A DNA stretch of 64,000 bases from Acidimangrovimonas pyrenivorans (GTDB lineage Bacteria > Pseudomonadota > Alphaproteobacteria > Rhodobacterales > Rhodobacteraceae): contig NZ_JBHRSK010000008.1 of NCBI RefSeq assembly GCF_042643245.1, forward strand, positions 1 through 64,000, in the 5' to 3' direction. The first letter of the stretch is position 1, and every line of letters starts with the position of its first letter. The position numbers and the translations under genes were made by a program. Shown here one piece after another: positions 52,701-62,908 of the stretch. Below the pieces are notes generated by a model that saw only the letters and a list, made by a program, of their open reading frames with translations, was not told where the DNA came from and did no database searches.

Positions 52701-54198
52701 CGTCACCGAACGCTGGTTCGACCACTCGATCCATCCCGACGGGCTGACCAGCACCTACACGCAGGAATTCTTCCTGCGCTCGCCGGCCGGCACGCTGGTG
52801 CCGCTGACCAGCCGGGCCAGCCTGACCGAGGCCAGATTCATCCCCGACGACTGGGTCTTCACCGCCACCGGCTTCCGCGGCGAACGGGCGGCGGGCGACT
52901 GGACGCTGGTGCTGCGCAATTACGAAACCGGTTTCTACGGCACCGCCTATGACGCCGACTGGACCCTGACCCTGACCGGGCGCGGCGCGGTCGACAACGA
53001 TACCTATGTCTATACCGACGCCTTCTCCGATTTCGGGCCGCAGGAGGCGCCGGGCCGCTTCACCCTGTCCGACGCTGTCGGCACCGACGAGATCAATGCC
53101 GCGGCGCTGTCGCTGCCGGTGCTGCTCGACCTTTCGGGCACGCTGGACAGCATGATCGGCGCCCGGCCGCTGGCGCTGGCGGCGGGCACGGTGATCGAGA
53201 ACGCGATCGGCGGCGAATCCGACGACATCCTGTTCGGCAATGACACGGCCAACCGGCTCGACGGTGCGCGCGGCGACGACCAGCTGTTGGGCCGCGCCGG
53301 GGCCGACCGGCTGATCGGCGGGGAGGGAGACGACTCGCTGCTCGGCGCGGGTGGCTTCGACACCATCGTCGCCGGAGACGGCCGGGACACGGTGCTGGGC
53401 GGCGACGGGCGCGACCTGGCCTATCTCGGCGACGGCGACGACCTGTTCCGCGACAACAGCCAGGCCGGCGTGCTGGGGCGCGACACGGTCTGGGCCGGGG
53501 ATGGCGACGACACCGTCAACGGCGGCGGCGGTGACGACGATTTCAACGGCATGACCGGGGCCGACCGGCTGCTGGGCCGCCTCGGCAATGACCGGCTGAG
53601 CGGCGGCGGCGGGGCCGACACGCTGGACGGCGCCGGCGGTAACGACACGGTGATCGGCGGCGACGGGCGCGACCTGGCCTATCTCGGCGACGGCGACGAC
53701 CTGTTCAGCGACACCGGCCAGGGCGGCGTTCTGGGACGCGACACCGTCTTCGGCGGCGATGGCAACGACACGATCCAGGGCGGCGGCGGCGACGATACCT
53801 TCCGCGGCCGTGCCGGCAACGACCTGATCTTCGGTCGGCTCGACAATGACGCGCTGTGGGGCGAGCGCGGCGCCGACACGCTGGGCGGTGGCGCCGGGGC
53901 GGACACGCTGGACGGCGGGCTGGGCGCCGACCGGCTGACCGGCGGCGCCGGGGCCGACAGCTTCGTCTTCAAACCCGGCTACGGCGCCGACACGGTGACC
54001 GACTTCGCCGGGACCGCCGACGTGCTGCGACTGGGGGCGGGGCTGTGGACCGGCACGCTGACCGCCCAGCAGGTCGTCTCGACCTTCGCCAGCGATACTG
54101 GCGACGACGTGGTCTTCGATTTCGGCGACGGCGACGTGCTGACCCTTGCCGGCGTCGCCGAACTGGCCGGGCTGGAGGCGGCGCTGGTCATTCTCTGA
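49708..54198 (+). CDS. Secreted RTX protein with subtilase and proprotein-convertase P domains
   Basis: A 1496-residue protein. The N-terminal part carries EF-hand/dockerin-like calcium loops (DADGDGRID, DLDGDGAID, DSNGDGRVD, about residues 175-250) and an early RTX-like patch (about 330-450). A peptidase S8 domain spans about 640-945: His681 (AHGVAVASVLLAG), oxyanion Asn739 (VNNSW) and Ser862 (GSSLATP) are in place, but the expected Asp in the VAVIDTG motif is Glu654 (VALNEVG). A P/homB domain follows (about 970-1085), then many GGxGxDxLx RTX repeats (about 1165-1410) and a hydrophobic C-terminus fitting type I secretion. No Sec signal is present. The domain order is kexin-like plus RTX. Confidence 0.85.
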   Translation: MDDLRWVLSESWAAPAVEGTGEPVDHVNDYTEDRVHDGEDDDQRIGGYRDPKVEKVIRDIVEQSTKMTETMRKLSGDALSAVPWIMGPKMAFWVRLTSDLSGLAGFDAVKYYDSVGNALKQVNDSIDRSLAGGGGAISSHKQEGIVVDTGGGSGALAAVISTTSDPLQMDGAKSWDADGDGRIDITSGLSANEYVLAADLDGDGAIDPGSEFLSRHFGGLEYWNAFDALAGFDSNGDGRVDAADADFGKLMLVGGYDEAGALTMAPVSASGITAFVLGDLGLPIATDIGIMKPSTDRVMGVEGIDATVGEVNQTHLSEGYDRMQSSSAAGQTIVGGGGNDLLLALHAGVTLRGWGRADTFVTAFADTVIQGGAGLDSARFATADRVVFDAGAAGVEFVTSGSGNDLLTTSGTDPVALDGEAGEDVLRGGPGADVLTGGPGSDTIVGGAGRDVAIYRQSASGFTITATPTGWQVADTDWRDDWEFGDEGFDLLRGVEVLRFRDKVYSLNYDATGLPTTYVEGDGPNGLAPVTTDDTFLTTKNSFTFSSGSLLANDSDPEGGPLFMKGITASAGQLVRNADLSWTLLPAGPGDQTIALHYRTADASDRVSAGTAYVTFRQPLTDDFFDSSWHVMRDQIRGVWPDYTGSGVHVALNEVGNFDATNPEIAGAYLNNIAAAGTEAHGVAVASVLLAGHDDGGVVGVAPGAEFSKWFFSDNISFDHEFFALWQTDPAGDADIVNNSWTTPAFSKGGLFEDYRPMRAGLETYAEDARGGLGGISVFATYNNAPGSTDRMEYQYVGSARQGIAVNPLDQYGQTAYGAPGASLLISASGADMPTADLPGPAGYSDGSGATDADHAILTGSSLATPVVSGVVALMLEANPNLGYRDVQQILAYSARMTDALDPGWQVNGADDWNGGGLHWNEQYGFGRIDAMAAVRLAETWHRQQTAANLQTRVLADDGAMVFAEPDSTAEDSRTFDPATHPDGGDIVVDHAEVTLHGVTERWFDHSIHPDGLTSTYTQEFFLRSPAGTLVPLTSRASLTEARFIPDDWVFTATGFRGERAAGDWTLVLRNYETGFYGTAYDADWTLTLTGRGAVDNDTYVYTDAFSDFGPQEAPGRFTLSDAVGTDEINAAALSLPVLLDLSGTLDSMIGARPLALAAGTVIENAIGGESDDILFGNDTANRLDGARGDDQLLGRAGADRLIGGEGDDSLLGAGGFDTIVAGDGRDTVLGGDGRDLAYLGDGDDLFRDNSQAGVLGRDTVWAGDGDDTVNGGGGDDDFNGMTGADRLLGRLGNDRLSGGGGADTLDGAGGNDTVIGGDGRDLAYLGDGDDLFSDTGQGGVLGRDTVFGGDGNDTIQGGGGDDTFRGRAGNDLIFGRLDNDALWGERGADTLGGGAGADTLDGGLGADRLTGGAGADSFVFKPGYGADTVTDFAGTADVLRLGAGLWTGTLTAQQVVSTFASDTGDDVVFDFGDGDVLTLAGVAELAGLEAALVIL
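53401..53916 (+). repeat. Tandem 258-bp duplication inside the RTX region
   Basis: A segment beginning GGCGACGGGCGCGACCTGGC recurs 258 bp later (53659). The two 86-codon units both encode GGDGRDLAYLGDGDDLF and GVLGRDTV and diverge mostly at their ends. It indicates recent internal expansion of the calcium-binding RTX array. Confidence 0.75.
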
Positions 54199-54210
54199 CG
54201 GGGTGCCGGC

Positions 54211-54242
54211 AAAGCAAAACGCCGCCCGGCTGCGGGCGGCGT
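54211..54242 (-). terminator. Terminator of the semialdehyde dehydrogenase gene
   Basis: ACGCCGCCCG and CGGGCGGCGT form a perfect 10-bp stem with a 4-nt loop; on the minus strand it is followed by TTTGCTTT. It lies between the convergent RTX gene and the dehydrogenase and may serve both. Confidence 0.7.
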
Positions 54243-54266
54243 CTGTGACTTCCTGCTATGCCGGGA

Positions 54267-55745
54267 TCAGACCGACAGGCAGATGTATTTCATCTCGAGG
54301 TAATCCTCGATCCCGTGGCGCGAGCCCTCGCGGCCCAGGCCCGACTGCTTGACGCCGCCGAAGGGTGCGACCTCGGTCGAGATGATGCCGGTGTTGACGC
54401 CGACGATGCCGTATTCCAGCGCCTCCTGGACGCGGGTGACGCGGCCGATATCGCGGGCGTAGAAATAGGAGGCGAGGCCGAAGATCGTCGCGTTGGCCTT
54501 CTCGATCACCTCTTCCTCGGTCTCGAACTTGAACAGCGGTGCCAGCGGGCCGAAGGTCTCCTCGGTCGAGACCTTCATCTCCTGGGTCACGCCGGTGACG
54601 ACGGTCGGCTCGAAGAAGGTGCCGCCGAGTTCGTGGCGGTGGCCGCCGGTGACGATCTGGCCGCCGCCGGCCAGCGCGTCCGAGATATGCTCCTCGACCT
54701 TGGCGACGGCATCGGCATTGATCAGCGGCCCGGTCTCGGTGCCCTCTTCCAGCCCGTCGCCGACCTTCAGCGCCTCGACCGCCGCGGCCAGTTTCTTGGC
54801 GAAGGCGTCATAGACCCCGGCCTGGACGTAGATCCGGTTGGCGCAGACGCAGGTCTGGCCGTTGTTGCGGAATTTCGACGCCATCGCGCCGGCGACCGCC
54901 GCATCCAGATCGGCGTCGTCGAAGACGATGAACGGCGCGTTGCCGCCCAGCTCCATCGAGCATTTCATCACCTGGTCGGCGGCCTGGCGCAGCAGGATGC
55001 GGCCGACCTCGGTCGAGCCGGTGAAGGTCAGCTTGCGGACGATCGGGTTCTCGCAGAACTCCTTGCCGATCTCGGACGACCTGGCCGAGGTGACGACGCT
55101 GAAGATGCCCTTGGGCAGGCCGGCCCGCTCGCCCAGCACCGCCAGCGCGAGGGCCGAGAGCGGCGTGTCCTCGGCCGGCTTGGCGACGAAGGCGCAGCCG
55201 GCGGCCAGGGCCGGGCCGCATTTGCGGGTGATCATCGCGTTGGGGAAGTTCCACGGCGTGATCGAGCCGACGACGCCGATCGGCTGCTTGATCACCGTCA
55301 GCCGTTTGTCGGGCTGGTGGCCGGGGATGGTCTCGCCGTAGATCCGCTTGGCCTCCTCGCCGAACCACTCGATGAACGAGGCGCCATAGGCGATCTCGCC
55401 CTTGGCCTCGGCGAAGGGCTTGCCCATTTCGGCGGTCAGGATGCGGGCCAGGTCGTCCTGGTTCGCCATCATCAGGTCGAACCACTTGCGCAGGATCTGG
55501 GCGCGCTCCTTGGCGGTGCGGCCGGCCCAGTCCTTCTGCGCCGCCTGGCCGGCGGCGATGGCGCGCGCGGTCTCGGCCCGGCCGAGGTTCGGCACGGTGC
55601 AGATCACGTCGCCCCGGGCGGGGTTCCTGACCTCGAAGGTGGCGCCGTCATCGGCATCGACCCAGTCGCCGGCGACATAGGCCTGGGTGGCCAGCAGCGA
55701 GGGGTCTTTCAGAAGCGCGCGCAGGTCGGTGTTGGAGTCGAGCAT
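54267..55745 (-). CDS. gabD: NAD(P)-dependent succinate-semialdehyde dehydrogenase
   Basis: A 492-residue aldehyde dehydrogenase from ATG 55745 (MLDSNTDLRALLKDPSLLAT), preceded by GGAGGTATCC. The catalytic Glu lies in MELGGNAPFIVF and the Cys in NNGQTCVCANRI. The GabD-like features ITPWNFPNAMITRKCGPALA and SARSSEIGKEF favour succinate or glutarate semialdehyde as substrate. It stands alone, diverging from the hydrolase gene at 55870. No GABA transaminase is nearby. Confidence 0.85.
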   Translation of the reverse strand: MLDSNTDLRALLKDPSLLATQAYVAGDWVDADDGATFEVRNPARGDVICTVPNLGRAETARAIAAGQAAQKDWAGRTAKERAQILRKWFDLMMANQDDLARILTAEMGKPFAEAKGEIAYGASFIEWFGEEAKRIYGETIPGHQPDKRLTVIKQPIGVVGSITPWNFPNAMITRKCGPALAAGCAFVAKPAEDTPLSALALAVLGERAGLPKGIFSVVTSARSSEIGKEFCENPIVRKLTFTGSTEVGRILLRQAADQVMKCSMELGGNAPFIVFDDADLDAAVAGAMASKFRNNGQTCVCANRIYVQAGVYDAFAKKLAAAVEALKVGDGLEEGTETGPLINADAVAKVEEHISDALAGGGQIVTGGHRHELGGTFFEPTVVTGVTQEMKVSTEETFGPLAPLFKFETEEEVIEKANATIFGLASYFYARDIGRVTRVQEALEYGIVGVNTGIISTEVAPFGGVKQSGLGREGSRHGIEDYLEMKYICLSV

Positions 55746-55869
55746 GGATACCTCCCAAAGGCTGTCGCGCCACCGTTCCGTGGCGCCGGTGTTCTTTGCG
55801 TCAGACAAAGCATGGCGCGGGGCCGAATGTCCAGCTAAGGCTGGCAGGGCGACGGACAAGGAGATACCG

Positions 55870-56670
55870 ATGAGCGCGGAAATGGACAGGGCCTATGCCA
55901 ACGGCGATTTCATCGAGGGCGCGGCGGACTACCCCCCGCGCTGGCAGGCAGCGGCGGCCGAGTTCCGGGACGAACTGGGCGCGCGGGCGCGGTTGGGCGC
56001 GCGCTATGGCGACGGTGAGCGGCACTGGTTCGACCTGTTCCTGCCCGAGGCCCCGCCGCGCGGGGTGATGGTCTTTATCCATGGCGGTTACTGGCTGAAA
56101 TTCGGCCCGCGCGACTGGTCCCACCTCGCCGCGGGCGCGGTGGCGCGCGGCTGGGCCTGCGCCATGCCGGCTTATACCCTGGCACCGGCGGCGCGGATCT
56201 CTCAGATGACGCGCGAGGTCGCCGCCGCCACTGCCGCCGCGGCGAAAGAAGTGGCCGGGCCGATCGTCGTCACCGGCCATTCCGCCGGCGGTCACCTCTC
56301 GGCCCGGATGGCCTGCGCCGACGCGCCGCTGCCCGGGGATGTCGCCGCCCGCATCGCCCATGTCGTGCCGATCTCGCCGCTGGCCGACCTGCGGCCGCTG
56401 ATGGAGACGGCGATGAACGACGACCTGAAGCTCGACGCGGCCGAAGCGCGGGCCGAAAGCCCGGCCCTGCTGGAGCGTCGCAAGGGCTGCGATGTGTCGG
56501 TCTGGGTCGGCGGGCAGGAGCGGCCGTCCTTCCTGTGGCAGGCGCGGCTGCTGTCCGAGGAATGGGATTGCCCCTGGCATGTCGCCCCGGGGCTGCATCA
56601 CTTCAACGTCATCGACGACCTCGCCCGCCCCGGCAGCGCGCTGACCGAGCTGTTGATCGGCGGGCTGTAA
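55870..56670 (+). CDS. Alpha/beta hydrolase, arylformamidase-like (second copy)
   Basis: A 266-residue hydrolase starting MSAEMDRAYANGDFIEGAAD after AAGGAGATACC. Motifs are HGGYW near residue 74, GHSAGGH with the nucleophile Ser, and HHFNVID with the C-terminal His. The same family as 37644-38522, but the two are clearly diverged. Either could be the real kynurenine formamidase; this copy has the GHSAGG nucleophile elbow more usual among bacterial kynurenine formamidase-like hydrolases. Confidence 0.8.
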   Translation: MSAEMDRAYANGDFIEGAADYPPRWQAAAAEFRDELGARARLGARYGDGERHWFDLFLPEAPPRGVMVFIHGGYWLKFGPRDWSHLAAGAVARGWACAMPAYTLAPAARISQMTREVAAATAAAAKEVAGPIVVTGHSAGGHLSARMACADAPLPGDVAARIAHVVPISPLADLRPLMETAMNDDLKLDAAEARAESPALLERRKGCDVSVWVGGQERPSFLWQARLLSEEWDCPWHVAPGLHHFNVIDDLARPGSALTELLIGGL

Positions 56671-56676
56671 GCGCGG

Positions 56677-57675
56677 CTAATCCGTGCCGGCGAAGCGCGC
56701 GGCCCAGGCCGGCTGCGGGTCGTCCGCCAGCGGCGTCGCGGCATGGACGGCGCGGGCGATGGCGCGGGCCAGGCAACTGGCGGCGGCATGGCCCAGCCCG
56801 AACGGATCGGCGACCGGGTCGGGCAGGGCGCGGGCCCCGGTGGCTGCGGCAAAGACCAGGTCGCCGTCGAAGGGCGTGTGGCTGGGCACGATCGCCCGCG
56901 CCATGCCGTCATGGGCGGCGGTCGCCAGCCGTTGCGCCTGGGCCTGGCTCAGCGCCGCGTCGGTGGCAACGATGGCGATGGTGGTCGCCTCGCCCATCCG
57001 CTTGTAGGGGGCCGGCTCCGCCGTTGCCGGCGTCTCGGTCGCCACGCCGAGCCCGCCGAATTCGCCGTCCAGTTCCCAGGGCGCCGCCCAGAATTGCGGC
57101 CCGTCGCCCACCGTCACCGAGCCGAGCGCGTTCACCGCCACCAGCGCGCCGACCGTGATCCCGTTCTCCAGCACCGCCGAGGCCGAGCCGAGCCCGCCTT
57201 TCAGCGTCCCGGTCGTCGCGCCGTAACCGGCCCCGGCCGAGCCGAGGCCGAAGGCCTCGCCCGCCGCCGCCAGCGCCTCTCGCCCCAGCCGCTTGTAGGG
57301 ATTCTCGGCCCAGTCCTTGTCGCCGCCGTTGAGCAGGTCGAACAGGATCGCCCCGGGCACGATCGGCACCCGCTGGTCGCCGACGGCAAAGCCGCGCCCG
57401 GCCGCCCGCAGCCCGTCGGCCACGCCCGAGGCGGCATCGAGCCCGAAGGCCGAGCCGCCCGACAGCACCAGCGCGTCGACCTCCTGCACCAGCTTGTCGG
57501 GCGCCAGCAGGTCGCTCTCGCGCGTGCCCGGCGCCCCGCCCATGACATGGACGGCGGCGGTGAAGGGTTTCTCGCCCAGCAGCACCGTGGCGCCGGTCTT
57601 GATCCCTGCATCCTCGGCATTGCCGACGGTCAGCCCGGCGACATCGGTGATCAGGTTGCGCGGTCCCGGTCGCAT
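56677..57675 (-). CDS. P1-family peptidase (DmpA/L-aminopeptidase fold)
   Basis: A 332-residue N-terminal-nucleophile hydrolase of MEROPS family P1/S58. Conserved regions are NLITDVAGLTVGNAEDAGIK, LSGGSAFGLDAASGV and GATTGTLKGGLGSAS, and the maturation nucleophile region around VGALVAVNALGSV. Relatives cleave N-terminal D- or L-residues or beta-peptides after self-processing. It is on the same strand as the peptide-importer operon and separated from the SDR by about 100 nt with a GGATATTT element. Confidence 0.85.
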   Translation of the reverse strand: MRPGPRNLITDVAGLTVGNAEDAGIKTGATVLLGEKPFTAAVHVMGGAPGTRESDLLAPDKLVQEVDALVLSGGSAFGLDAASGVADGLRAAGRGFAVGDQRVPIVPGAILFDLLNGGDKDWAENPYKRLGREALAAAGEAFGLGSAGAGYGATTGTLKGGLGSASAVLENGITVGALVAVNALGSVTVGDGPQFWAAPWELDGEFGGLGVATETPATAEPAPYKRMGEATTIAIVATDAALSQAQAQRLATAAHDGMARAIVPSHTPFDGDLVFAAATGARALPDPVADPFGLGHAAASCLARAIARAVHAATPLADDPQPAWAARFAGTD

Positions 57676-57684
57676 CCCGTCTTT

Positions 57685-57708
57685 CCTTTCCTCTTCAGCC
57701 AAATATCC
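57685..57708 (-). repeat. GGATATTT leader element (copy 2)
   Basis: On the minus strand this 24-nt element begins GGATATTTGG and ends GAGGAAAGG, 9 nt before the P1 peptidase start. It is 20/24 identical to 43062-43085, has the same position relative to a start codon and supplies the ribosome-binding sequence. Confidence 0.6.
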
Positions 57709-57777
57709 TGCAGCAGGCCGCCAGTCGCTGCGCCATCGGTTCGAGCGACAATGGCGACGAGTTCCCCCGGCGCGCCG

Positions 57778-58515
57778 TCAGATGCAGCGCCCGCCATCCA
57801 CTTCCATCGCCACGCCGGTAATCATCGACGCCTCGTCCGAGCATAGGAACAGCGCCGCGTTGCCCATGTCCCGAGGCGTCGAGAACCGGCCCAGCGGGAT
57901 CGTGGCGAGGAACTTCGCCCGCATCTCGGGCGTGTCCTCGCCCATGAAGCTTTTCAGGAGCGGCGTCTCCCCGGCGACCGGGTTGAGCGCGTTGACGCGG
58001 ATGCCGTCGGGGGCCAGTTCCACCGCCATCGCCTTGGTCGCGGTGATCATCCAGCCCTTCGAGGCATTGTACCAGTTCAGCCTCGGCCGCGGCGAGACGC
58101 CGGCGGTCGAGGCGATGTTGAGGATCGCGCCGCCGACCGCCTTCATGTGCGGGACAAGGTGGCGGGCGGTCAGGTAGACCGACTTGCAGTTCACCGCCAG
58201 CACGCGGTCGAAATCGGCCTCGGAAACGTCCTCCATCGGCGCCGGCAGGTGGGTGACGCCGGCATTGTTGACCAGGATGTCGAGCTGGCCGAATTCCGAA
58301 ATTGCCGCCTTCGCCATGGCCGCCACGCTGGCATCGTCCGAGACGTCGACCGCCTGCGCCACGCCGCCGATCTCCGCCGCCACCACCTGCGCCGCTTCGG
58401 CGTTGATGTCGGCCACCATCACCCGCGCCCCCTCGGCCGCGAAGCGCCGGGCGATGCCGGCGCCGAAGCCCGATCCCGCGCCGGTCACCAGTGCCGTCTT
58501 GCCTGCCAGTCTCAT
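57778..58515 (-). CDS. Short-chain dehydrogenase/reductase
   Basis: A 245-residue classical SDR: NAD(P) motif TGAGSGFGAGIARRF, DINAEAAQ favouring NAD, NNAGVTHL, and catalytic YNASKGW. It is the last gene of the minus-strand operon, 10 nt after the transglutaminase-like gene. Substrate unknown; an alcohol or hydroxy-acid linked to the aldehyde dehydrogenase step is plausible. Confidence 0.86.
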   Translation of the reverse strand: MRLAGKTALVTGAGSGFGAGIARRFAAEGARVMVADINAEAAQVVAAEIGGVAQAVDVSDDASVAAMAKAAISEFGQLDILVNNAGVTHLPAPMEDVSEADFDRVLAVNCKSVYLTARHLVPHMKAVGGAILNIASTAGVSPRPRLNWYNASKGWMITATKAMAVELAPDGIRVNALNPVAGETPLLKSFMGEDTPEMRAKFLATIPLGRFSTPRDMGNAALFLCSDEASMITGVAMEVDGGRCI

Positions 58516-58525
58516 GCCACTCTCC

Positions 58526-59041
58526 CTAATCCTCGCAAAGCCGTCGCAAATCCTCTTCGGTCAACGGCGCGAAGGCGGTCTCGGGCGCCGCCATGCCGCC
58601 TGCCGCCCGCCAGCGCGCCAGCAGCCGCTGCGCCGTTTCCTCGCGCCGCAGGATCACCTCCGCCTCGGCCATGTCCTCGCCCTCGGCATAGCGCGGATCG
58701 TTCACCGGGCAGATCCGGATCTCCGGCCCGCCGAACTGGTCGGCGGTCAGGTCGATGATGTGGCCCGCGCTTTCCACCCAGGCATGGCCGCGCCAGCTGC
58801 CGTTGGCGCAATAACCGTAGGGCCCCTTGACCGGCGTGCCCATCGCCAGCCGGGCCGGCAGGCCCTGATCGGTCAGCACCGCGACCAGGAACAGGCTCGA
58901 CCGGTCGCAGGTGGCCTGGGACAGGCGGCGGTCTTCGGGTCGGCCCTCGTACATGCGCCAGCACCACCAATGCGGCTCGAGAAACAGCCGCACCTTGCGG
59001 GCGATCACCCGCAGCTTCGGCTCCAGGCTCTCGTCATCCAT
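58526..59041 (-). CDS. Small transglutaminase-fold (TGc-like) protein
   Basis: A 171-residue protein starting MDDESLEPKLRVIARKVRLF. Cys45 (ATCDRSSLF), His86 (GHAWVES) and Asp97 (HIIDLTADQF) form the Cys-His-Asp triad of the papain-like transglutaminase/peptidase fold. No signal peptide is seen, so it acts in the cytoplasm. It overlaps the aldehyde dehydrogenase gene by 8 nt. Such proteins may cleave or form amide or gamma-glutamyl bonds; the actual reaction is unknown. Confidence 0.72.
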   Translation of the reverse strand: MDDESLEPKLRVIARKVRLFLEPHWWCWRMYEGRPEDRRLSQATCDRSSLFLVAVLTDQGLPARLAMGTPVKGPYGYCANGSWRGHAWVESAGHIIDLTADQFGGPEIRICPVNDPRYAEGEDMAEAEVILRREETAQRLLARWRAAGGMAAPETAFAPLTEEDLRRLCED

Positions 59042-60481
59042 GATGGGCCGCCACCGTCTTGAGCACCGAGAAACCGTAAAGCGCCTCGAAGCCCTTCTCG
59101 CGGCCGTGGCCCGACTTGCCGGTGCCGCCGAAAGGCAGCTCGACTCCGCCGCCGGCGCCGTAATTGTTGACGAAGACCTGGCCGGCGCGCAGCCGCCTGG
59201 CCAGCCGCATCTGGCGGCCGCCATTCTCCGACCAGACCGCCGCGACCAGCCCGTAATCGGTGCCGTTGGCGATGGCGACGGCCTGTTCCTCGTCGTCGAA
59301 GGGAATGACCACCTGGGCCGGGCCGAAGATCTCGTCCTGTGCCAGCCTGTGGTCGGGCGCGACCCCAGCCAGCAGGGTGGGGGCGACGTAATGCCCGCCT
59401 TGTGGGGCATCGCTGACGATCCGGCCGCGCGCCGCCACCGTCACCTCGCCGGAAAGCGCCAGGAAGCCCTCGACGATCTGCTTCTGCCGGGCCGAGATCA
59501 GCGGGCCGAGATCGAGATCGGCGCGCGCCGGGCCGACCCGCAGCGCGGCATAGCGTTCGGCCATCCGCTCGACGACCTCGTCGTAGCGTGACCGTTCGAC
59601 CAGGATGCGCGACGAGGCCGAGCAGGTCTGGCCGGCATTCTGGATGCCGGCATTGACGAGGAAGGGCAGCGCCTTGTCGAGATCGGCATCGGCGAAGACC
59701 AGCTGGGGCGACTTGCCGCCCAGCTCCAGCGTCACAGGCACCACGTTGCGCGCGGCCGCCGCCTGCACCAGCTGGCCGACCCCGACCGAGCCGGTGAAGC
59801 TGATATGGTTGACGCCGGCATGGGCGGTGAGCGCGGCGCCGGCCTCCTCGCCCAGCCCCGGCACGACGTTGAGCGCGCCGGCGGGCAGCCCGGCCTCCTC
59901 GGCCAGCCGGGCGAAGGCGAGCGCGGTCAGGCAGGCCTCTTCGGCCGGCTTCAGCACCGCGGCATTGCCCATCGCCAGCGCCGCGCCGACCGAGCGGCCG
60001 ATGATCTGCATCGGGTAGTTCCACGGCACGATATGGCCGGTGACGCCATGCGGCTCGCGCAGGGTATAGACGGTATAGCCGTCAAGGTAGGGGATCGTCT
60101 CGCCCATCACCTTGTCGGCGGCGCCGCCGTAGAATTCCATGTAGCGCGCCAGCGCCACGACATCGGCCCGCGCCTGTTTCAGCGGCTTGCCGACATCGGT
60201 CGCTTCCAGCGCCGCCAGTTCCTCGGCCCGGCCCAGCACCAGCTGGCCGATGCGGGACAGGATGCGGCCGCGCTCGGCCGCGGTCATCCGACCCCAGTCA
60301 CCGGCGCGGCTCTCCTCGGCCGCCTGCACCGCCGCGTCGATCTCCCCCGTCTGGCCGCGGGCGATCTCGCCGATCTGCGCCCCGGTCGACGGGTCTTCCA
60401 GCGGCAGCCGGTCCCCGGCCGCGCGCCACTGCCCCCCGATGTAGAGTTGCGATGGATCGAACCACAATTCGTTCAGCTTCA

Positions 60482-60482
<1 letters not shown>
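59034..60482 (-). CDS. Aldehyde dehydrogenase family protein
   Basis: A 482-residue NAD(P)-dependent aldehyde dehydrogenase of the betaine-aldehyde/aminoaldehyde type, starting MKLNELWFDPSQLYIGGQWR. The Glu is in TLELGGKSPQLVF and the Cys in NAGQTCSASSRI; VPWNYPMQIIGRSVGAALAM is the cofactor region. The start shares a base with the ABC ATPase stop. It would oxidise an aldehyde released from the imported compound. Confidence 0.87.
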
Positions 60483-62067
<1,585 letters not shown>

Positions 62068-62071
<4 letters not shown>

Positions 62072-62898
62072 CCGGCCCGCCCCGATCTGCGCCGCAGCCG
62101 CGGGTCGAGCAGGTCGCGCAGCCCGTCGCCCATCAGGTTCAGCCCCAGCACCGTCAGCACGATCGCGAGGCCGGGGAAGATGGCGAGATGCGGCGCGAAG
62201 GCGATCATCGTCTGGCTGTCGGCCAGCATCCTCCCCCAGCTCGGCGTCGGCGGCTGGGCGCCGAGGCCGACATAGGACAGCCCCGCCTCGGCGAGGATGC
62301 CGAGGCTGAACTGGATCGTGCCCTGCACGATCAGCAGGTTGGCGATATTGGGCAGGATATGCTCGAGCGAGATCAGCGCCCGGCCCTTGCCCGCCACCTG
62401 CGCCGCGCGGACATAGTCGAGCGTCCACAGGCTGAGCGCCCCGCCGCGGGTGACGCGGGCGAAGACGGGGATGTTGAAGATGCCGATGGCGAGGATGGCG
62501 TTGACCGCCGAGGGGCCGAGGATGGCGGTGATCAGGATGGCGATGACCAGCGAGGGAAAGGCGAAGACGAGGTCGTTGCCGCGCATGATCGCCTCGTCGA
62601 GCAGGCTGCCGCGGCTGGCGGCGGCGATCAGGCCCAGCGGAACGCCGGCGACGATGCCGATCCCGACCGCCAGCAGGGCGACGGCGATCGAGGTCCGGCC
62701 GCCGACCATCAGCATCGAGGCGGTATCGCGGCCGAAATGGTCGGTGCCGAGCCAATGGATGGCATTCGGCGGCCTGAGCTTGGCGGCGATGTCCATCGCG
62801 TCGACCGGGAACGGCGTCCAGACGAAGGAGACCAGCGCCAGGGCGAGGAAGGCCGCCGTCAGCGCGGCGCCGATCCAGAGCGTCGCCGGCCCCCTCAT
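62068..62898 (-). CDS. Peptide-type ABC transporter permease (DppC-like)
   Basis: A 276-residue inner-membrane permease from ATG 62898 (MRGPATLWIGAALTAAFLAL). The DppC hallmark HWLGTDHFGRDTASMLMVGG and the coupling motif VRAAQVAGKGRALISLEHIL are present, with about six membrane helices. Start 62898 is preferred because the upstream extension overlaps the DppB-like gene and lacks homology features. Confidence 0.88.
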
Positions 62899-62908
62899 GC
62901 CCGCCCCC

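Noticed and set aside
49615..52734. A 1039-codon open frame antisense to the RTX protein gene
   Set aside because: The sense strand encodes clear EF-hand, S8 and P-domain motifs; the antisense product is low-complexity and has no promoter or ribosome-binding context.
53220..53980. Repeated short DNA units resembling a CRISPR or satellite array
   Set aside because: The repeats are in frame and encode GGxGxDxLx RTX nonapeptides; there are no unique spacers.
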